Shown here piece after piece: positions 8,678 to 19,004 of a DNA stretch of 43,504 nt. A model generated the notes under the pieces. That model made no database searches. It was not told where the DNA came from and was given only the letters and a program-made list of their open reading frames with translations. Each line of letters begins with the position of its first letter. Within the stretch, counting starts at the first letter, position 1. A program made the translations under genes and the position numbers. Origin of the DNA: Lachnospiraceae bacterium (GTDB lineage Bacteria > Bacillota > Clostridia > Lachnospirales > Lachnospiraceae); contig JAFSIQ010000049.1 in the NCBI GenBank assembly GCA_017439675.1, positions 1-43,504 of the forward strand. The letters are read 5' to 3'.

Positions 8678-9157
8678 TTATAATTGTAACTCCACCTTCT
8701 TAGCCTTTGATTCAAAAGCGCGATAGGTTACTCCAGCCATATTAAACATCATTTTCGATGCCATAGTAGACTCTGTATCCGCATACTTGTCTGACAAATA
8801 CACAATTTCTTTAATCCCACTTTGTATAATTGCCTTTGCGCACTCGTTACATGGGAACAGCGTAGAATAACAGGTAGCACCTGTCAAGGAACCTGCTCCA
8901 TAGTTCAAAATCGCATTCAACTCTGCGTGACACACAAAGAAATACTTGTTCTCTAATGGTTTTCCAACTCTACCCCATGGCATTGCATCATCATTACAAC
9001 CAGATGGCATTCCATTATATCCCACTGATAAAATTTTATTATTCGCATCTACAATACAAGCACCTACCTGTGTACTTGGATCCTTACTTCGCTCTGCTGA
9101 CAAAAGTGCAATCCCCATAAAATACTGATCCCAACTCAAATAATCTTCTCTCTTCAT
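8678..9157 (-). CDS. Deoxycytidylate (dCMP) deaminase
   Basis: This cytidine-deaminase-fold enzyme should convert dCMP to dUMP for thymidylate synthesis. Zinc ligands and the catalytic Glu are visible: HAE (residues 77-79) and PCNEC (102-106), with GYNGMPSGCNDD typical of the ComEB/dCMP group. The frame opens upstream to 9268, but GGGAGG 8 bases before ATG 9157 and family alignment favour the 159-residue form. It may be named comEB by homology, although a competence role is not implied. Confidence 0.92.
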   Translation of the reverse strand: MKREDYLSWDQYFMGIALLSAERSKDPSTQVGACIVDANNKILSVGYNGMPSGCNDDAMPWGRVGKPLENKYFFVCHAELNAILNYGAGSLTGATCYSTLFPCNECAKAIIQSGIKEIVYLSDKYADTESTMASKMMFNMAGVTYRAFESKAKKVELQL

Positions 9158-9310
9158 CTTGTGTACCTCCCATACAACATCATAGTAATCTAGTGCATTG
9201 CACAATAATACAATCTTAATAATACCACAAATACCCTCGTTGCGTAAACCTTGAAGATAAAAAATCAAACAAGGTTGCCAAATATATAGCCCGGCAAGAG
9301 ATTTTATAAC

Positions 9311-9343
9311 AAAAAGAAGAACCCCGCTTTCGCAAGATTCTTC
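9311..9343 (-). terminator. Rho-independent terminator after DUF1294 gene
   Basis: On the minus strand a 12-bp stem (9316-9327 with 9332-9343, including G-U pairs) closes a GAAA tetraloop and is followed by five T. It ends transcription of the DUF1294 gene before the dCMP deaminase gene. Confidence 0.88.
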
Positions 9344-9375
9344 GTACTTATCATTTTCTCTATACTATTCAACCA

Positions 9376-9648
9376 TTACGCAAACCATTTGATATAAACA
9401 AACAGCACTGTCGCAATATGTAGCATCAAGCATACTGGCACTAAAATCTGAAATTTAAGGTGTCTCGTCTTATGCCGAAAGATTTGCATGCCAACAAAAG
9501 CACCAATACTTCCACCAATAAATGTAAAGCCAAGCAACACCTTTTCTGGTGTTCGGCGTCCACCTACCATTGCCTTCAGCTTATCAATACCATACAAAAT
9601 ACAAGTAACAAGATTAATGACAATTATATACACAGCAATATATTGCAT
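9376..9648 (-). CDS. DUF1294 small membrane protein
   Basis: A 90-residue protein with an N-terminal hydrophobic helix (about 4-20), a central YGIDKLKAMVGGRRTPE motif, a GGSIGAFVGMQIFRHKTRH segment and a C-terminal helix (about 69-86). This pattern is diagnostic of DUF1294 membrane proteins, of unknown function. A strong AAAGGAGGG site precedes the ATG. Confidence 0.88.
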   Translation of the reverse strand: MQYIAVYIIVINLVTCILYGIDKLKAMVGGRRTPEKVLLGFTFIGGSIGAFVGMQIFRHKTRHLKFQILVPVCLMLHIATVLFVYIKWFA

Positions 9649-9725
9649 GAAGCCACCCTCCTTTCAATACTCATCCATCTATTGCGCTCAGCTCAGGGTT
9701 AAAATCATAACCATTCCGCGCCACA

Positions 9726-10859
9726 TTATGACCCATAATAGTACAGACTAATTGCATATACTTTATCGTCTGATAACATAATAGTGAAATAATAGTCATT
9801 TTCTGTTCCAGCAGTAATGCTATACCCTACATATCCATCCATATCATTCCGATTATACTGGATTCCTTCTAGGGCAGTTTCCACCTCTGTAGAACTCATA
9901 CCAAGACTAATGCCCTTAAAAACCGATGCGGATTCAATTGGTCGTTCTCCATAAGTATCAATATCAATGCTACTCACCGTTGCCTCTTTCACATCCTTAA
10001 TAGGTTGCTCCGTGTTATTCGTCACAGCCACATAAACTCCATTTTCCACACCATTCTTTGCAAGATAGATGATCTCTGTTGCATACGCCTCCAAGCCATT
10101 GTTCATAACATCATCATTATAGGAACTCACTTCATAGTATTTCAAAACATCACTTAGCTTGCAAGGAACTGTAATCTCATTCCCTTCAAGAATCACCTTG
10201 CCCGCCTCTGTGTCTGATACCACATCTGTGCCTTCATGCGTTTCCACAGATGGTTCAGAATAATCTTCTGAAGTAGAATCATCTACATCATCATTGAAAT
10301 CAAGATCTATATCCTGTCCTGAAGTGCTCTCATATCCCTGTTCAAATCCTTCCCAGAAACCCTCCTGTACCTCTTCATCCATAATCACAGCCACAAACAT
10401 AATAAGACCTATCATCAATCCAATGATAGAACAGATAAGTGCTGCAATCGTTTTTCCGTTTCTTCTTCCCTTTGCCAAGGCTACAATACTTAATATCAAA
10501 CCGACAAATCCAAAAAATCCATTACAACAACACATTACGAGTCCCAGAATACCAAACACCAAGGCTGTGATTTCCAATCCTTGTCCTTTCTTCTCCTGTT
10601 GTACTCCCACATCATGGTAGGTAGGTGCAGAATAAACTGAAGTTTCCGCTGTGGATGTGTGGTATGTATTCGCATCCGACTGTTCTGAAGTTGAATATGT
10701 CGCCTCACTAGACCAAGTCGGTGTAGAATATGTACTCTCGCCAGACCACAAATCCTCAGATGTACTTTGAGAATTATTCTGCGATTCCAAATAGGATTCT
10801 CCTATCTTAAATGTATCTTCATTTAACCCTGATGTATCAATTCCTTTTTTATCACTCAT
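9726..10859 (-). CDS. DUF4190-domain membrane protein
   Basis: About 377 residues. A Ser/Thr/Tyr-rich N-terminus (about residues 25-85, with repeated TYST-like units) leads to a DUF4190-type segment of hydrophobic helices (about 97-160) containing a CCC motif and ALAKGRRNGKTIAA. An acidic linker (160-215) precedes a soluble C-terminal domain, probably extracytoplasmic, ending in a repeated GMSS-type segment. ATG 10859 is chosen because GGAG lies 9 bases upstream; an earlier in-frame start (10886) has no good site. Function unknown. Confidence 0.78.
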   Translation of the reverse strand: MSDKKGIDTSGLNEDTFKIGESYLESQNNSQSTSEDLWSGESTYSTPTWSSEATYSTSEQSDANTYHTSTAETSVYSAPTYHDVGVQQEKKGQGLEITALVFGILGLVMCCCNGFFGFVGLILSIVALAKGRRNGKTIAALICSIIGLMIGLIMFVAVIMDEEVQEGFWEGFEQGYESTSGQDIDLDFNDDVDDSTSEDYSEPSVETHEGTDVVSDTEAGKVILEGNEITVPCKLSDVLKYYEVSSYNDDVMNNGLEAYATEIIYLAKNGVENGVYVAVTNNTEQPIKDVKEATVSSIDIDTYGERPIESASVFKGISLGMSSTEVETALEGIQYNRNDMDGYVGYSITAGTENDYYFTIMLSDDKVYAISLYYYGS

Positions 10860-10899
10860 TGAACAACACTCCTTTCCTTTTCTCACATTTATAATTCAG

Positions 10900-10932
10900 A
10901 AAAAGAGACATCTACGTTATCATAAATGTCTC
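10900..10932 (-). terminator. Rho-independent terminator after lysC
   Basis: On the minus strand GAGACAT (10926-10932) pairs with ATGTCTC (10905-10911) and is followed by TTTTT. It closes the secA-prfB-cheW-hom-apgM-lysC run before the DUF4190 gene. Confidence 0.75.
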
Positions 10933-10989
10933 CTTCTAATCTGCCTATCGCTTATGAATTGTATTCTGTCGCATTCTTCATTATTAGAA

Positions 10990-12192
10990 TTATTCACCTA
11001 ATCCAAACTTGTCATGGATTGCATTCATCGCTCTCTCTGCATGCTTCTCATCAATCAATACAGATACACGAATCTCAGATGTAGAAATCATCTTAATATT
11101 GATGCCTTGGTCATACAATGCTTCAAACATCTTAGCTGCCACACCCGCATTACTCATCATACCTGCACCAACGATAGAAACCTTAACTACATTCTTTTCT
11201 ACATCAAGCTTCTCGTACTCGTGGAAGTGTCTTTCGATAATCTCAACTGCCTCATCTGCATTGTCCACCTCAACAGTAAATGAAATATCCTTCGTACTGT
11301 CACGACCAACAGACTGTAAAATCATATCTACATTGATATTGTGTCTTGCTAAATGATTAAATAATCTAAACGCCACACCTGGCTCATCCTTCAATCCGAT
11401 TAACGCAACTCTTGCCGCATCCTTATCTGCTGCTACGCCACTAACAAGCATTTTCTCCATTCTTTTATCCTCCTTAACAATGGTACCCTCAGAATTATTC
11501 AAACTAGAACGCACAACCAACTGCACACCCTGTTTCTTTGCAAGTTCAACGGAACGATTGTGCAATACACCAGCTCCTAATGTCGCTAGTTCTAACATCT
11601 CGTCATATGTAATCTGGTCAAGCTTACGAGCACTTGGAACCTTACGTGGGTCTGCTGTATACACACCATCTACATCTGTGTAAATCTCACAGGCATCTGC
11701 ATTCAGTGCTGCCGCAAGAGCAACTGCTGTTGTATCAGAACCTCCACGTCCCAACGTTGTATAATCATCATACTTGTTGATACCCTGAAAACCTGTCACG
11801 ATAACAATCTTTCTCTGGTCCAACTCATTGCGAATTCTCTCACTATCAATTCTCTTAAGTCTTGCATTGCCATATACAGAGGTTGTGTGCATTGCCACTT
11901 GAAACGCATTCAATGAAATAGCAGGAACACCTAAGTTATTCATTACCATACTCATCAACGCAACTGACATCTGCTCACCAATTGTATAAAGCATATCCAT
12001 CTCGCGCTTTGGCGGATTGGGATTCATATCCTTCGCCATATCAATCAATTCGTCTGTGTACTTACCCATGGCTGACAAAACAACCACTACATCATTTCCC
12101 TTTTTGTAGTCCTCGATACATCTGTTTGCAACATTATACATTCTTTCCTTATTCGCAACAGAGGTACCACCAAACTTCTTTACGATTAACAT
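10990..12192 (-). CDS. lysC: Aspartate kinase
   Basis: Phosphorylates aspartate, the first step to lysine, threonine and methionine. The 400-residue protein has KKFGGTSVA at the N-terminus, a TLGRGGSDTTAVALAAAL nucleotide loop, YTDVDGVYTADPR, and two C-terminal ACT domains (from about residue 265) for amino-acid feedback. ATG 12192 (MLIVKKFGG) with GAGGAGG upstream is preferred over 12222. It ends the hom-apgM-lysC cluster and is followed by a terminator. Confidence 0.95.
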   Translation of the reverse strand: MLIVKKFGGTSVANKERMYNVANRCIEDYKKGNDVVVVLSAMGKYTDELIDMAKDMNPNPPKREMDMLYTIGEQMSVALMSMVMNNLGVPAISLNAFQVAMHTTSVYGNARLKRIDSERIRNELDQRKIVIVTGFQGINKYDDYTTLGRGGSDTTAVALAAALNADACEIYTDVDGVYTADPRKVPSARKLDQITYDEMLELATLGAGVLHNRSVELAKKQGVQLVVRSSLNNSEGTIVKEDKRMEKMLVSGVAADKDAARVALIGLKDEPGVAFRLFNHLARHNINVDMILQSVGRDSTKDISFTVEVDNADEAVEIIERHFHEYEKLDVEKNVVKVSIVGAGMMSNAGVAAKMFEALYDQGINIKMISTSEIRVSVLIDEKHAERAMNAIHDKFGLGE

Positions 12193-12235
12193 TTGATTAG
12201 TTTCCTCCTCATATTTAGTCACCTAGCATAATTTA

Positions 12236-13444
12236 CTACTTTTCAAACAAATGGTCAATCATTTCATGACCTTTTTCTATATAAACACCCGATTTCTTCG
12301 CATCCTTTTCATTATACAATAAGTCAGAATCCTTCTTATCCGTACTGTCATATAGTAAAAATGGTACCGGTTCGCCTACATGTGTCCGAATGCAAAGCGG
12401 TGTTGGATGGTCTGGCAGTACAAGCATGCGAAAATCCACACCCGCCTTTTCTAACTGCTCCTTGACAACCTTAATCACCTTTCCATCCAAATACTCAACC
12501 GCAAGCAACTTGCGTTCCAAGCTTCCCTGATGTCCCATTTCATCTGGTGCTTCCACATGAATATATGCAAAATCAAATCCGTCTTCACACAGTGCCTTAC
12601 AGGCAGCCATTGCTTTCCCCTCATAATTCGTATGAAGTCCACCATTGGCACCTTCCACTTCTATGTTGGTCATACCAGCTCCAACCGCAATTCCCTTAAG
12701 CAAATCCACAGCTGATATCATAACACCCTTCTTGCCATTCTTCTCTTCGAAATCAGAAAGTGCCGGTCTTGTTCCCGCCCCCCAGAACCAAATAGAATTA
12801 GCAGGGTTTAATCCCTTTTTCTTGCGTTCCACATTGATTGGGTGATTTGCCAGTATGCCATAACTCTTCTTCATCATGTCACAGAGAACCTTATCTTTCG
12901 GCAAATACCCACCGATAGTTTTTCCTAAAATGTCATGCGGAGGAGTAAGTGGTAACACCTGCCCCCTATCCCAAATCGTCAAATGGCGATAGCTTGTACC
13001 CACATAAAATTTATAATCCATATATTCCTTCTCCAACACATCACTGACTGCCTTTAACAACACGGCAGCATCCTCTGTTGAAATCTCTGAAGAACTATGG
13101 TCGATAATCGTCTTATCCTCATAAGCATCCTCTTCTTCACTCACCGTTACAATATTACAACGAAATGCAATGTCTGTAGTTTTCATATCCACGCCGATTG
13201 AAAGCGCTTCTAACGGTGAACGACCTGAATAATATATCTTTGGATCATAACCAATAACCGAAAGATTAGCAGTATCGCTCCCCGGACTCATTCCCTCCGG
13301 TACAGTTAGCACCATTCCAACCTCCGACTCCTTTGCCATAGCATCTAAAGTCGGTGTCTTTGCATGCTCTATTACAGTTTCATTGCCAATCTCTTCAATT
13401 GGATAATCTGCCATTCCATCGCCTAAAACAATTACATATTTCAT
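12236..13444 (-). CDS. ApgM-like phosphomutase, probable homoserine kinase
   Basis: A 402-residue alkaline-phosphatase-superfamily protein of the archaeal-type, cofactor-independent phosphoglycerate mutase family. The metal site residue in GDGMADYP (Asp9) and the catalytic Ser in PGSDTAN (Ser56) are visible, as are DHPTP and HVEAPDEMGHQG motifs. Bacterial members next to hom and lysC have been proposed as the homoserine kinase where thrB is missing (the TIGR02535 'proposed homoserine kinase' group). Here it lies exactly between hom (21-base gap) and lysC (43-base gap), which favours that role over glycolysis. The substrate is inferred from context. Confidence 0.85.
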   Translation of the reverse strand: MKYVIVLGDGMADYPIEEIGNETVIEHAKTPTLDAMAKESEVGMVLTVPEGMSPGSDTANLSVIGYDPKIYYSGRSPLEALSIGVDMKTTDIAFRCNIVTVSEEEDAYEDKTIIDHSSSEISTEDAAVLLKAVSDVLEKEYMDYKFYVGTSYRHLTIWDRGQVLPLTPPHDILGKTIGGYLPKDKVLCDMMKKSYGILANHPINVERKKKGLNPANSIWFWGAGTRPALSDFEEKNGKKGVMISAVDLLKGIAVGAGMTNIEVEGANGGLHTNYEGKAMAACKALCEDGFDFAYIHVEAPDEMGHQGSLERKLLAVEYLDGKVIKVVKEQLEKAGVDFRMLVLPDHPTPLCIRTHVGEPVPFLLYDSTDKKDSDLLYNEKDAKKSGVYIEKGHEMIDHLFEK

Positions 13445-13465
13445 ATATCTTCCCTTGTGCCTTTC

Positions 13466-14689
13466 CTAGAAGTCTACGCGGATCACGCTATATACATCAT
13501 CAAAATTCTTAATATGTTCTGCAAAATCACCTTCACAAATTGGCTCTGTAACAAATGCAAGTTCATCTACAATACCAGGTGCCTTAACATATAACACATT
13601 ACCAAATGCATTCTTAATGTCCATCATCTGATCATCATCTAGTCCCTTGTCCTTCATTCGGACAAAGAACTTATTCTTAAACTTTGCAAAATCACCCAAC
13701 TCCATCTCTTCTTCACTCCAAAGAGTCGCAATATTACTCTTCAAATACTTTGCTGCTTCTACCACATCAGATACCACTGCACTGGCAGTTGGAAGCTTTC
13801 CTGCTCCGCGACCATAGAACATAACATCATCTAACACATTACCATGTACAAAAATACCATTAAACACATCATTTACATGGAACAAAGGATGATTCTCACC
13901 AATCATCACAGGCGCCACCATAGAATAGAAGGTGTCACCATCCTTCTTGCTAGTTCCAAGAAGCTTGATAGAAGCCTTCATAGCCTTGGCATACTCAAAA
14001 TCCTTTGTTGTAATCTTTGTAATACCCTCTGTGTGAATATTTTCATAATTCACCTGATATCCAGTTACCAAAGAAGTCAAGATAGCAATCTTTCTACACG
14101 CATCATATCCCTCCACATCTGCTTCTGGATTGCGTTCTGCATATCCCTTCTCCTGCGCAACCTTCAACACATCTTCAAACGCAGAGCCCTTCTGTGCCAT
14201 CTCCGTAAGAATATAGTTTGTAGTACCATTTAAAATACCAGTAATTTCTGTAATGTCATCTGCTGTCAAAGAAGACTTTAATGGACGAATAATCGGAATA
14301 CCTCCACCTACAGCAGCCTCAAACAAAAAGTTAATATTGTTTTCCTCTGCAATTGCAATCAATTCTGCACCATGCTTCGCCACCAACTCTTTATTAGAGG
14401 TACACACACTCTTTCCAAGAAGCAATGCACGCTTTACGAATTTGTACGCCGGGTCTACACCACCCATCACCTCTACAACAATGTCAACCGTCGGATCGGT
14501 AACAATCACATCATAATCATGCACCAAAATCTTCTCAACCGGATCACCTGGGAAATCACGCAGGTCAAGTACATACTTGATGTTAATCTCTTGTCCTGCC
14601 TTCTTATTAATAATCTCTTGATTGGTACGAATTACTTCTACCACTCCAGAACCTACTGTACCGTATCCTAAAACTGCTATATTAACCAT
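13466..14689 (-). CDS. hom: Homoserine dehydrogenase
   Basis: Reduces aspartate semialdehyde to homoserine with NAD(P)H. The 407-residue protein has an N-terminal Rossmann motif GYGTVGSG (residues 8-15), the GGGIPIIRPLKSSL and LNGTTNYIL catalytic region, and a C-terminal ACT-like regulatory part. ATG 14689 with AAGGAGGAG upstream is a better start than 14707. Homoserine feeds both threonine and, via acetylation, the O-acetylhomoserine used by MetY at the other end of the window. Confidence 0.96.
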   Translation of the reverse strand: MVNIAVLGYGTVGSGVVEVIRTNQEIINKKAGQEINIKYVLDLRDFPGDPVEKILVHDYDVIVTDPTVDIVVEVMGGVDPAYKFVKRALLLGKSVCTSNKELVAKHGAELIAIAEENNINFLFEAAVGGGIPIIRPLKSSLTADDITEITGILNGTTNYILTEMAQKGSAFEDVLKVAQEKGYAERNPEADVEGYDACRKIAILTSLVTGYQVNYENIHTEGITKITTKDFEYAKAMKASIKLLGTSKKDGDTFYSMVAPVMIGENHPLFHVNDVFNGIFVHGNVLDDVMFYGRGAGKLPTASAVVSDVVEAAKYLKSNIATLWSEEEMELGDFAKFKNKFFVRMKDKGLDDDQMMDIKNAFGNVLYVKAPGIVDELAFVTEPICEGDFAEHIKNFDDVYSVIRVDF

Positions 14690-14719
14690 ATTCTCCTCCT
14701 TCTTCAACTAGCACCTTAA

Positions 14720-15184
14720 TTATTGATTTTCTTCTACTAATTGGCTCAATGCTTCTCTTGCCTCATCCGATAGCACCTTATCCACATTAATTGCAATCAC
14801 AATATCTTTTCCTATGTGTAATACTTTATCCATAAATGCCGTCTCATCATTTGACGCAACAAATGGCATCGCATTTATATTCTCTGCTCTCATCTCCTCA
14901 ATCTCTTCCACTGCATCTACCTCATAGGCGAGCATAGTTCCTGAGCTATTGGTGATAAGCAAGCTCTTCTCTGGATTGTCAATGCGCTTATTCATGCCAA
15001 AGCGTTCTCTCAAGCTATACACAGGAACAACCGTTCCACGCAAATTGATAATTCCGCTAATACCTTCCGGTGCATTAGGAACCGGAATAATTACATAGTC
15101 CTTTTCAATACCATTGATACACATCAAATTCATTCCATAGCGCTGGTCACCAAGTTGAAATACTACATACTTTAATTCTTCCAT
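14720..15184 (-). CDS. cheW: CheW-like chemotaxis coupling protein
   Basis: A 154-residue single CheW domain: YVVFQLGDQRYGMNLM at the start, IPVPNAPEGISGIINLRGTVVPVYSLRERF in the middle, and a GKDIVIAINVDKVLS end. CheW links chemoreceptors to CheA. It is isolated from other chemotaxis genes here, 5 bases after prfB and 30 bases before hom, so it is probably carried on the secA-prfB transcript. Confidence 0.9.
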   Translation of the reverse strand: MEELKYVVFQLGDQRYGMNLMCINGIEKDYVIIPVPNAPEGISGIINLRGTVVPVYSLRERFGMNKRIDNPEKSLLITNSSGTMLAYEVDAVEEIEEMRAENINAMPFVASNDETAFMDKVLHIGKDIVIAINVDKVLSDEAREALSQLVEENQ

Positions 15185-15189
15185 AGGCT

Positions 15190-16303
15190 CTACTCCTTAT
15201 TTAAACTAATCCACTTGAGATAAGCATTCATAAATGGTTCTACATTGCCGTCTAGCACTCCTCCCACATTGCTAATCTCAGCACCTGTACGGTTATCCTT
15301 TACCATTGTGTACGGTTGCATTACATAAGAACGAATCTGAGAACCAAACCCATTCTCCATCACATCACCTCGTATGTCATCCAACTTCTCCTGTGTTTCT
15401 TGTTGCTTTAACACATAAAGCTTAGACATTAACATTTTCATCGCTTTGTCCTTATTTTGGTGCTGCGACCTTTGATTCTGACACTGCACCACAATACCTG
15501 TTGGCAAGTGGGTAATACGAATCGCTGATGAGGTTTTGTTAATGTGCTGTCCACCCGCACCGCTAGCACGATATGTGTCAATTCGTAAATCCTCATCTTT
15601 AATCTCTATATTGATATCTTCATCAATATCTGGCATAACATCACAAGAGGAAAATGACGTCTGCCGCTTGCCCGCCGCATTAAATGGCGAGATACGCACC
15701 AAACGGTGCACACCTTTTTCAGACTTTAGATATCCATAAGCATTCTCGCCGTTCACCTGAATAGTTACTGACTTCACGCCAGCTTCCTCACCTTCTAAAT
15801 AATCCAAAACCTCTATATCATAACCCTTCTTTTCTGCCCATCTGGTGTACATGCGCATCAGCATACTAGTCCAGTCACAACTCTCGGTACCACCTGCACC
15901 AGCATGTAGTGTAATGACTGCATTTGCCTTATCAAATTCTCCAGATAACAGGGTTTGAATACGAAGTGTTTCGAAATGTTCTTTAAAATTCGCAAAAGTC
16001 TCTTCAATTTCAGGAACAAGACTTGCATCCTCTTCTTCATCCGCCATCTGAATTAACACTTCCACATCTTCATATTCATTGGCAACTCTTTCGTAATCCT
16101 CAAGTATACCCTTTAACAGTTTTACCGTTTTCATCACTTCGTTGGAGCGTTCCACGTCATTCCAAAAATCCGGTGCCTCCATGTCGGCTTCTAACTCTGC
16201 CACCTTATCTTTCTTGATAGGGATGTCAAAGTGAATCCCTCACTTCCTGCAATGGAGTTTTGTACTGAGCAAGCTCGAATTTGATTGCATCTGTCTCAAT
16301 CAC
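15190..16303 (-). CDS. prfB: Peptide chain release factor 2 (programmed +1 frameshift)
   Basis: RF2 releases peptides at UGA and UAA. The gene starts at GTG 16303, after GAGGTG, and reads 25 codons to CTT TGA C at 16231-16225; a +1 shift at CTT bypasses the in-frame UGA and continues in the long frame. With this join the protein is about 370 residues, and the SPF recognition motif (205-207) and catalytic GGQ (250-252) fall at the same numbers as in E. coli RF2, which supports both start and shift. It follows secA by 17 bases. The shift autoregulates RF2 level, as known for this gene. Confidence 0.95.
16225..16231 (-). promoter_or_regulatory. RF2 programmed frameshift site CTTTGAC
   Basis: CUU UGA C with an upstream purine-rich AGTGAGGG stretch, the conserved RF2 slip site. 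The UGA stop is in frame with the GTG start, and the +1 frame continues as Leu-Asp-Ile-Pro. Confidence 0.93.
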
Positions 16304-16320
16304 AGAATCACCTCTTTCCT

Positions 16321-18888
16321 CTATCTACCACAACATTGTTTATATTTCTTGCCACTTCCGCATGGACATGGGTCATTACGACCAATCTTTGCATCCTTAC
16401 GCTTTACCGGTTCTTTCACCGCAGAAGTATCCTTATTTGTTCCGGTAACCTTTGCTACCTCTTCACGCTCTACCTTCTGCTCTACACGGATACGCAACAT
16501 AGTCTTCACTGTATCTTCGCGAATTGCCGCTGTCATATCATTAAACATGTCAAATCCTACAAACTTATATTCCACAAGCGGATCTCTCTGTCCATAGGCA
16601 CGAAGACCAATACTTTGACGCATCTGGTCCATGTCGTCAATATGATCCATCCACTTTCTATCAATTACCTTTAAGAGAATAACTCGCTCCGCCTCACGAA
16701 TCATTTCAGCGTCTGGGAACTCTGTTTCCTTCTCCTCGTAAAGCTTATTTGCCGATTCCTTCACACGCTGAATTAAATCTTTCTTTTCCAGCTTCTTCTT
16801 CTCATCCTCTGTCAATTCAACAGCATCCAATGGGAAAATGTTCAATAACTCTTTGTTAAATGCTGCCATATCCCACTCAGAAGCTTCCATATCCTCAGAA
16901 ATATTACGGTTTACAATCTCCTCCGCAGTCTCGTTAATCATCTTAAAGATAACATCACGCATGTTTTCTCCATCCAGCACACGGCGACGTTCCTTATAGA
17001 TAACTTCACGTTGCTCATTCATAACCTGATCGTAATCCAACAAATTCTTACGAATACCAAAGTTATTATTCTCTATCTTCTTCTGTGCTTTCTCAATAAA
17101 GCTTGTAATAGTCTTATGGCGAATTTCTTCTCCTTCTGGAATATTCAATGCGCTATACATAGAAATGATTCTCTCGGAACCGAACAAACGCATCAAGTCG
17201 TCTTCCAAAGAAAGATAGAACTTTGACTGTCCCGGGTCACCCTGACGACCAGAACGACCTCTCAACTGGTTATCAATACGACGAGACTCATGACGCTCCG
17301 TACCAATGATACGAAGACCACCCAACTCCTTCACGCCATCACCGAGCTTAATATCCGTACCACGACCTGCCATGTTAGTTGCAATGGTAACTGCATTTCT
17401 CTGACCTGCTTGTGCTACAATTTCTGCTTCCATTTCATGAAACTTTGCATTCAACACCTTATGCGGAATATGCTTCTTTGTAAGAAGACGGCTCACCTCT
17501 TCAGAAGAGTCAATGGTAATCGTACCTACTAAAACAGGTTGTCCTCTATGGAAGCAATCACTAATATCCTCTACGATTGCATTTAATTTCTCCTTCTTGG
17601 TACAGAACATGGAATCATCCTCATCCACACGGGCAACCGGAAGATTGGTTGGAACCTCTACAACATCCATTCCATAAATCTCACGGAACTCTGTTTCCTC
17701 TGTCAATGCAGTACCGGTCATACCAGCTTTCTTTGCATACTTATTAAAGAAATTCTGGAAAGTAATGGTTGCAAGCGTCTTACTCTCTCTTTGTACCTTT
17801 ACATTTTCCTTTGCTTCAATCGCCTGATGCAATCCATCCGAAAAACGTCTGCCAGGCATAACACGTCCGGTAAACTCATCTACAATCAAAACCTCATTGT
17901 CTTGTACAATGTAATCCTTATCTCTAAACATCAAATTATGTGCACGAAGTGCCAATATAATATTATGCTGTATCTCTAAATGTTCTGCATCTGCCAAGTT
18001 TTCAATGTGGAAGAACTGCTCCACTTCCTTCACACCCTGTGCAGTAAGCATAACCTGCTTGTCCTTTTCATTTACAAGGAAATCGCCATCTTCTTCAATG
18101 TCTACACCCATAATAGCATCCATCTTAGACAGCTCACCATCACCTTGACCTCGCTTCATTCTACGAGCCAACAAATCACACATTCTGTACAATTCGGTAG
18201 ACTTGCCACTCTGTCCAGAAATAATAAGCGGTGTTCTCGCCTCGTCGATTAAAACAGAGTCAACCTCATCCACGATAGCATAGTGAAGGGAACGTTGAAC
18301 CAACTGTTCCTTATATATAACCATGTTATCTCTCAAATAATCAAAGCCTAATTCATTGTTGGTAACATATGTAATATCACAGTTATATGCCTCTCTTCTT
18401 TCTTCTTTATCGTAGCTGTTAAGTATTACACCAACCTTTAGACCTAAAAACTCATGAATCTGACCCATCCACTCCGCATCACGCTTTGCAAGATAGTCAT
18501 TAACTGTTACAATATGAACACCTTTTCCCTCTAACGCATTCAAGTACGCCGGCAACGTAGAAACCAAGGTCTTACCTTCACCGGTACGCATCTCTGGTAT
18601 TCTTCCTTGATGCAGTAAAATACCACCCATCAACTGAACTCGATAATGCTTCATGCCTAATGTTCTCACAGAAGCTTCACGAACAACAGCAAATGCTTCT
18701 ACTAGCAAGTCATCCAACGTCTCACCCTCTGCCAGACGTCGTTTAAACTCCTGCGTCTTCTCCCGCAACTGTGTATCGCTCAACGCCTGCATGCTCTCAT
18801 CCAAAGCTTCAATCTTATCCACTAATGGCGTAATCCTTTTTATCTCTTTATCACTATGTGTTCCAAACATCTTCTCGAAAATACTCAT
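16321..18888 (-). CDS. secA: Preprotein translocase ATPase SecA
   Basis: The motor of the Sec export pathway. At 855 residues it has Walker A MRTGEGKT (residues 100-107), the [18 protein letters not shown]-type motif, [11 protein letters not shown] and [29 protein letters not shown] in shortened form, and a C-terminal zinc tail [16 protein letters not shown] that binds SecB or lipids in relatives. The frame is intact. GGAGAG lies upstream of ATG 18888. It heads a collinear run into prfB, cheW, hom, apgM-like and lysC. Confidence 0.97.
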   Translation of the reverse strand: MSIFEKMFGTHSDKEIKRITPLVDKIEALDESMQALSDTQLREKTQEFKRRLAEGETLDDLLVEAFAVVREASVRTLGMKHYRVQLMGGILLHQGRIPEMRTGEGKTLVSTLPAYLNALEGKGVHIVTVNDYLAKRDAEWMGQIHEFLGLKVGVILNSYDKEERREAYNCDITYVTNNELGFDYLRDNMVIYKEQLVQRSLHYAIVDEVDSVLIDEARTPLIISGQSGKSTELYRMCDLLARRMKRGQGDGELSKMDAIMGVDIEEDGDFLVNEKDKQVMLTAQGVKEVEQFFHIENLADAEHLEIQHNIILALRAHNLMFRDKDYIVQDNEVLIVDEFTGRVMPGRRFSDGLHQAIEAKENVKVQRESKTLATITFQNFFNKYAKKAGMTGTALTEETEFREIYGMDVVEVPTNLPVARVDEDDSMFCTKKEKLNAIVEDISDCFHRGQPVLVGTITIDSSEEVSRLLTKKHIPHKVLNAKFHEMEAEIVAQAGQRNAVTIATNMAGRGTDIKLGDGVKELGGLRIIGTERHESRRIDNQLRGRSGRQGDPGQSKFYLSLEDDLMRLFGSERIISMYSALNIPEGEEIRHKTITSFIEKAQKKIENNNFGIRKNLLDYDQVMNEQREVIYKERRRVLDGENMRDVIFKMINETAEEIVNRNISEDMEASEWDMAAFNKELLNIFPLDAVELTEDEKKKLEKKDLIQRVKESANKLYEEKETEFPDAEMIREAERVILLKVIDRKWMDHIDDMDQMRQSIGLRAYGQRDPLVEYKFVGFDMFNDMTAAIREDTVKTMLRIRVEQKVEREEVAKVTGTNKDTSAVKEPVKRKDAKIGRNDPCPCGSGKKYKQCCGR

Positions 18889-18952
18889 GCCACTCTCTCC
18901 TAATTTAGATTTAAAGATAATAATACGGATAACATTCTAACACCATTCCCCT

Positions 18953-18986
18953 AAAAAGTAAAGGGTTGCCATAACAGGCAACCCTT
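18953..18986 (-). terminator. Rho-independent terminator after hpf
   Basis: AAGGGTTGCC (18961-18970) pairs perfectly with GGCAACCCTT (18977-18986) around a 6-base loop. On the minus strand it is followed by TACTTTTT. It separates hpf from secA. Confidence 0.9.
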
Positions 18987-19004
18987 AAAAATTCCTTATG
19001 AAGA

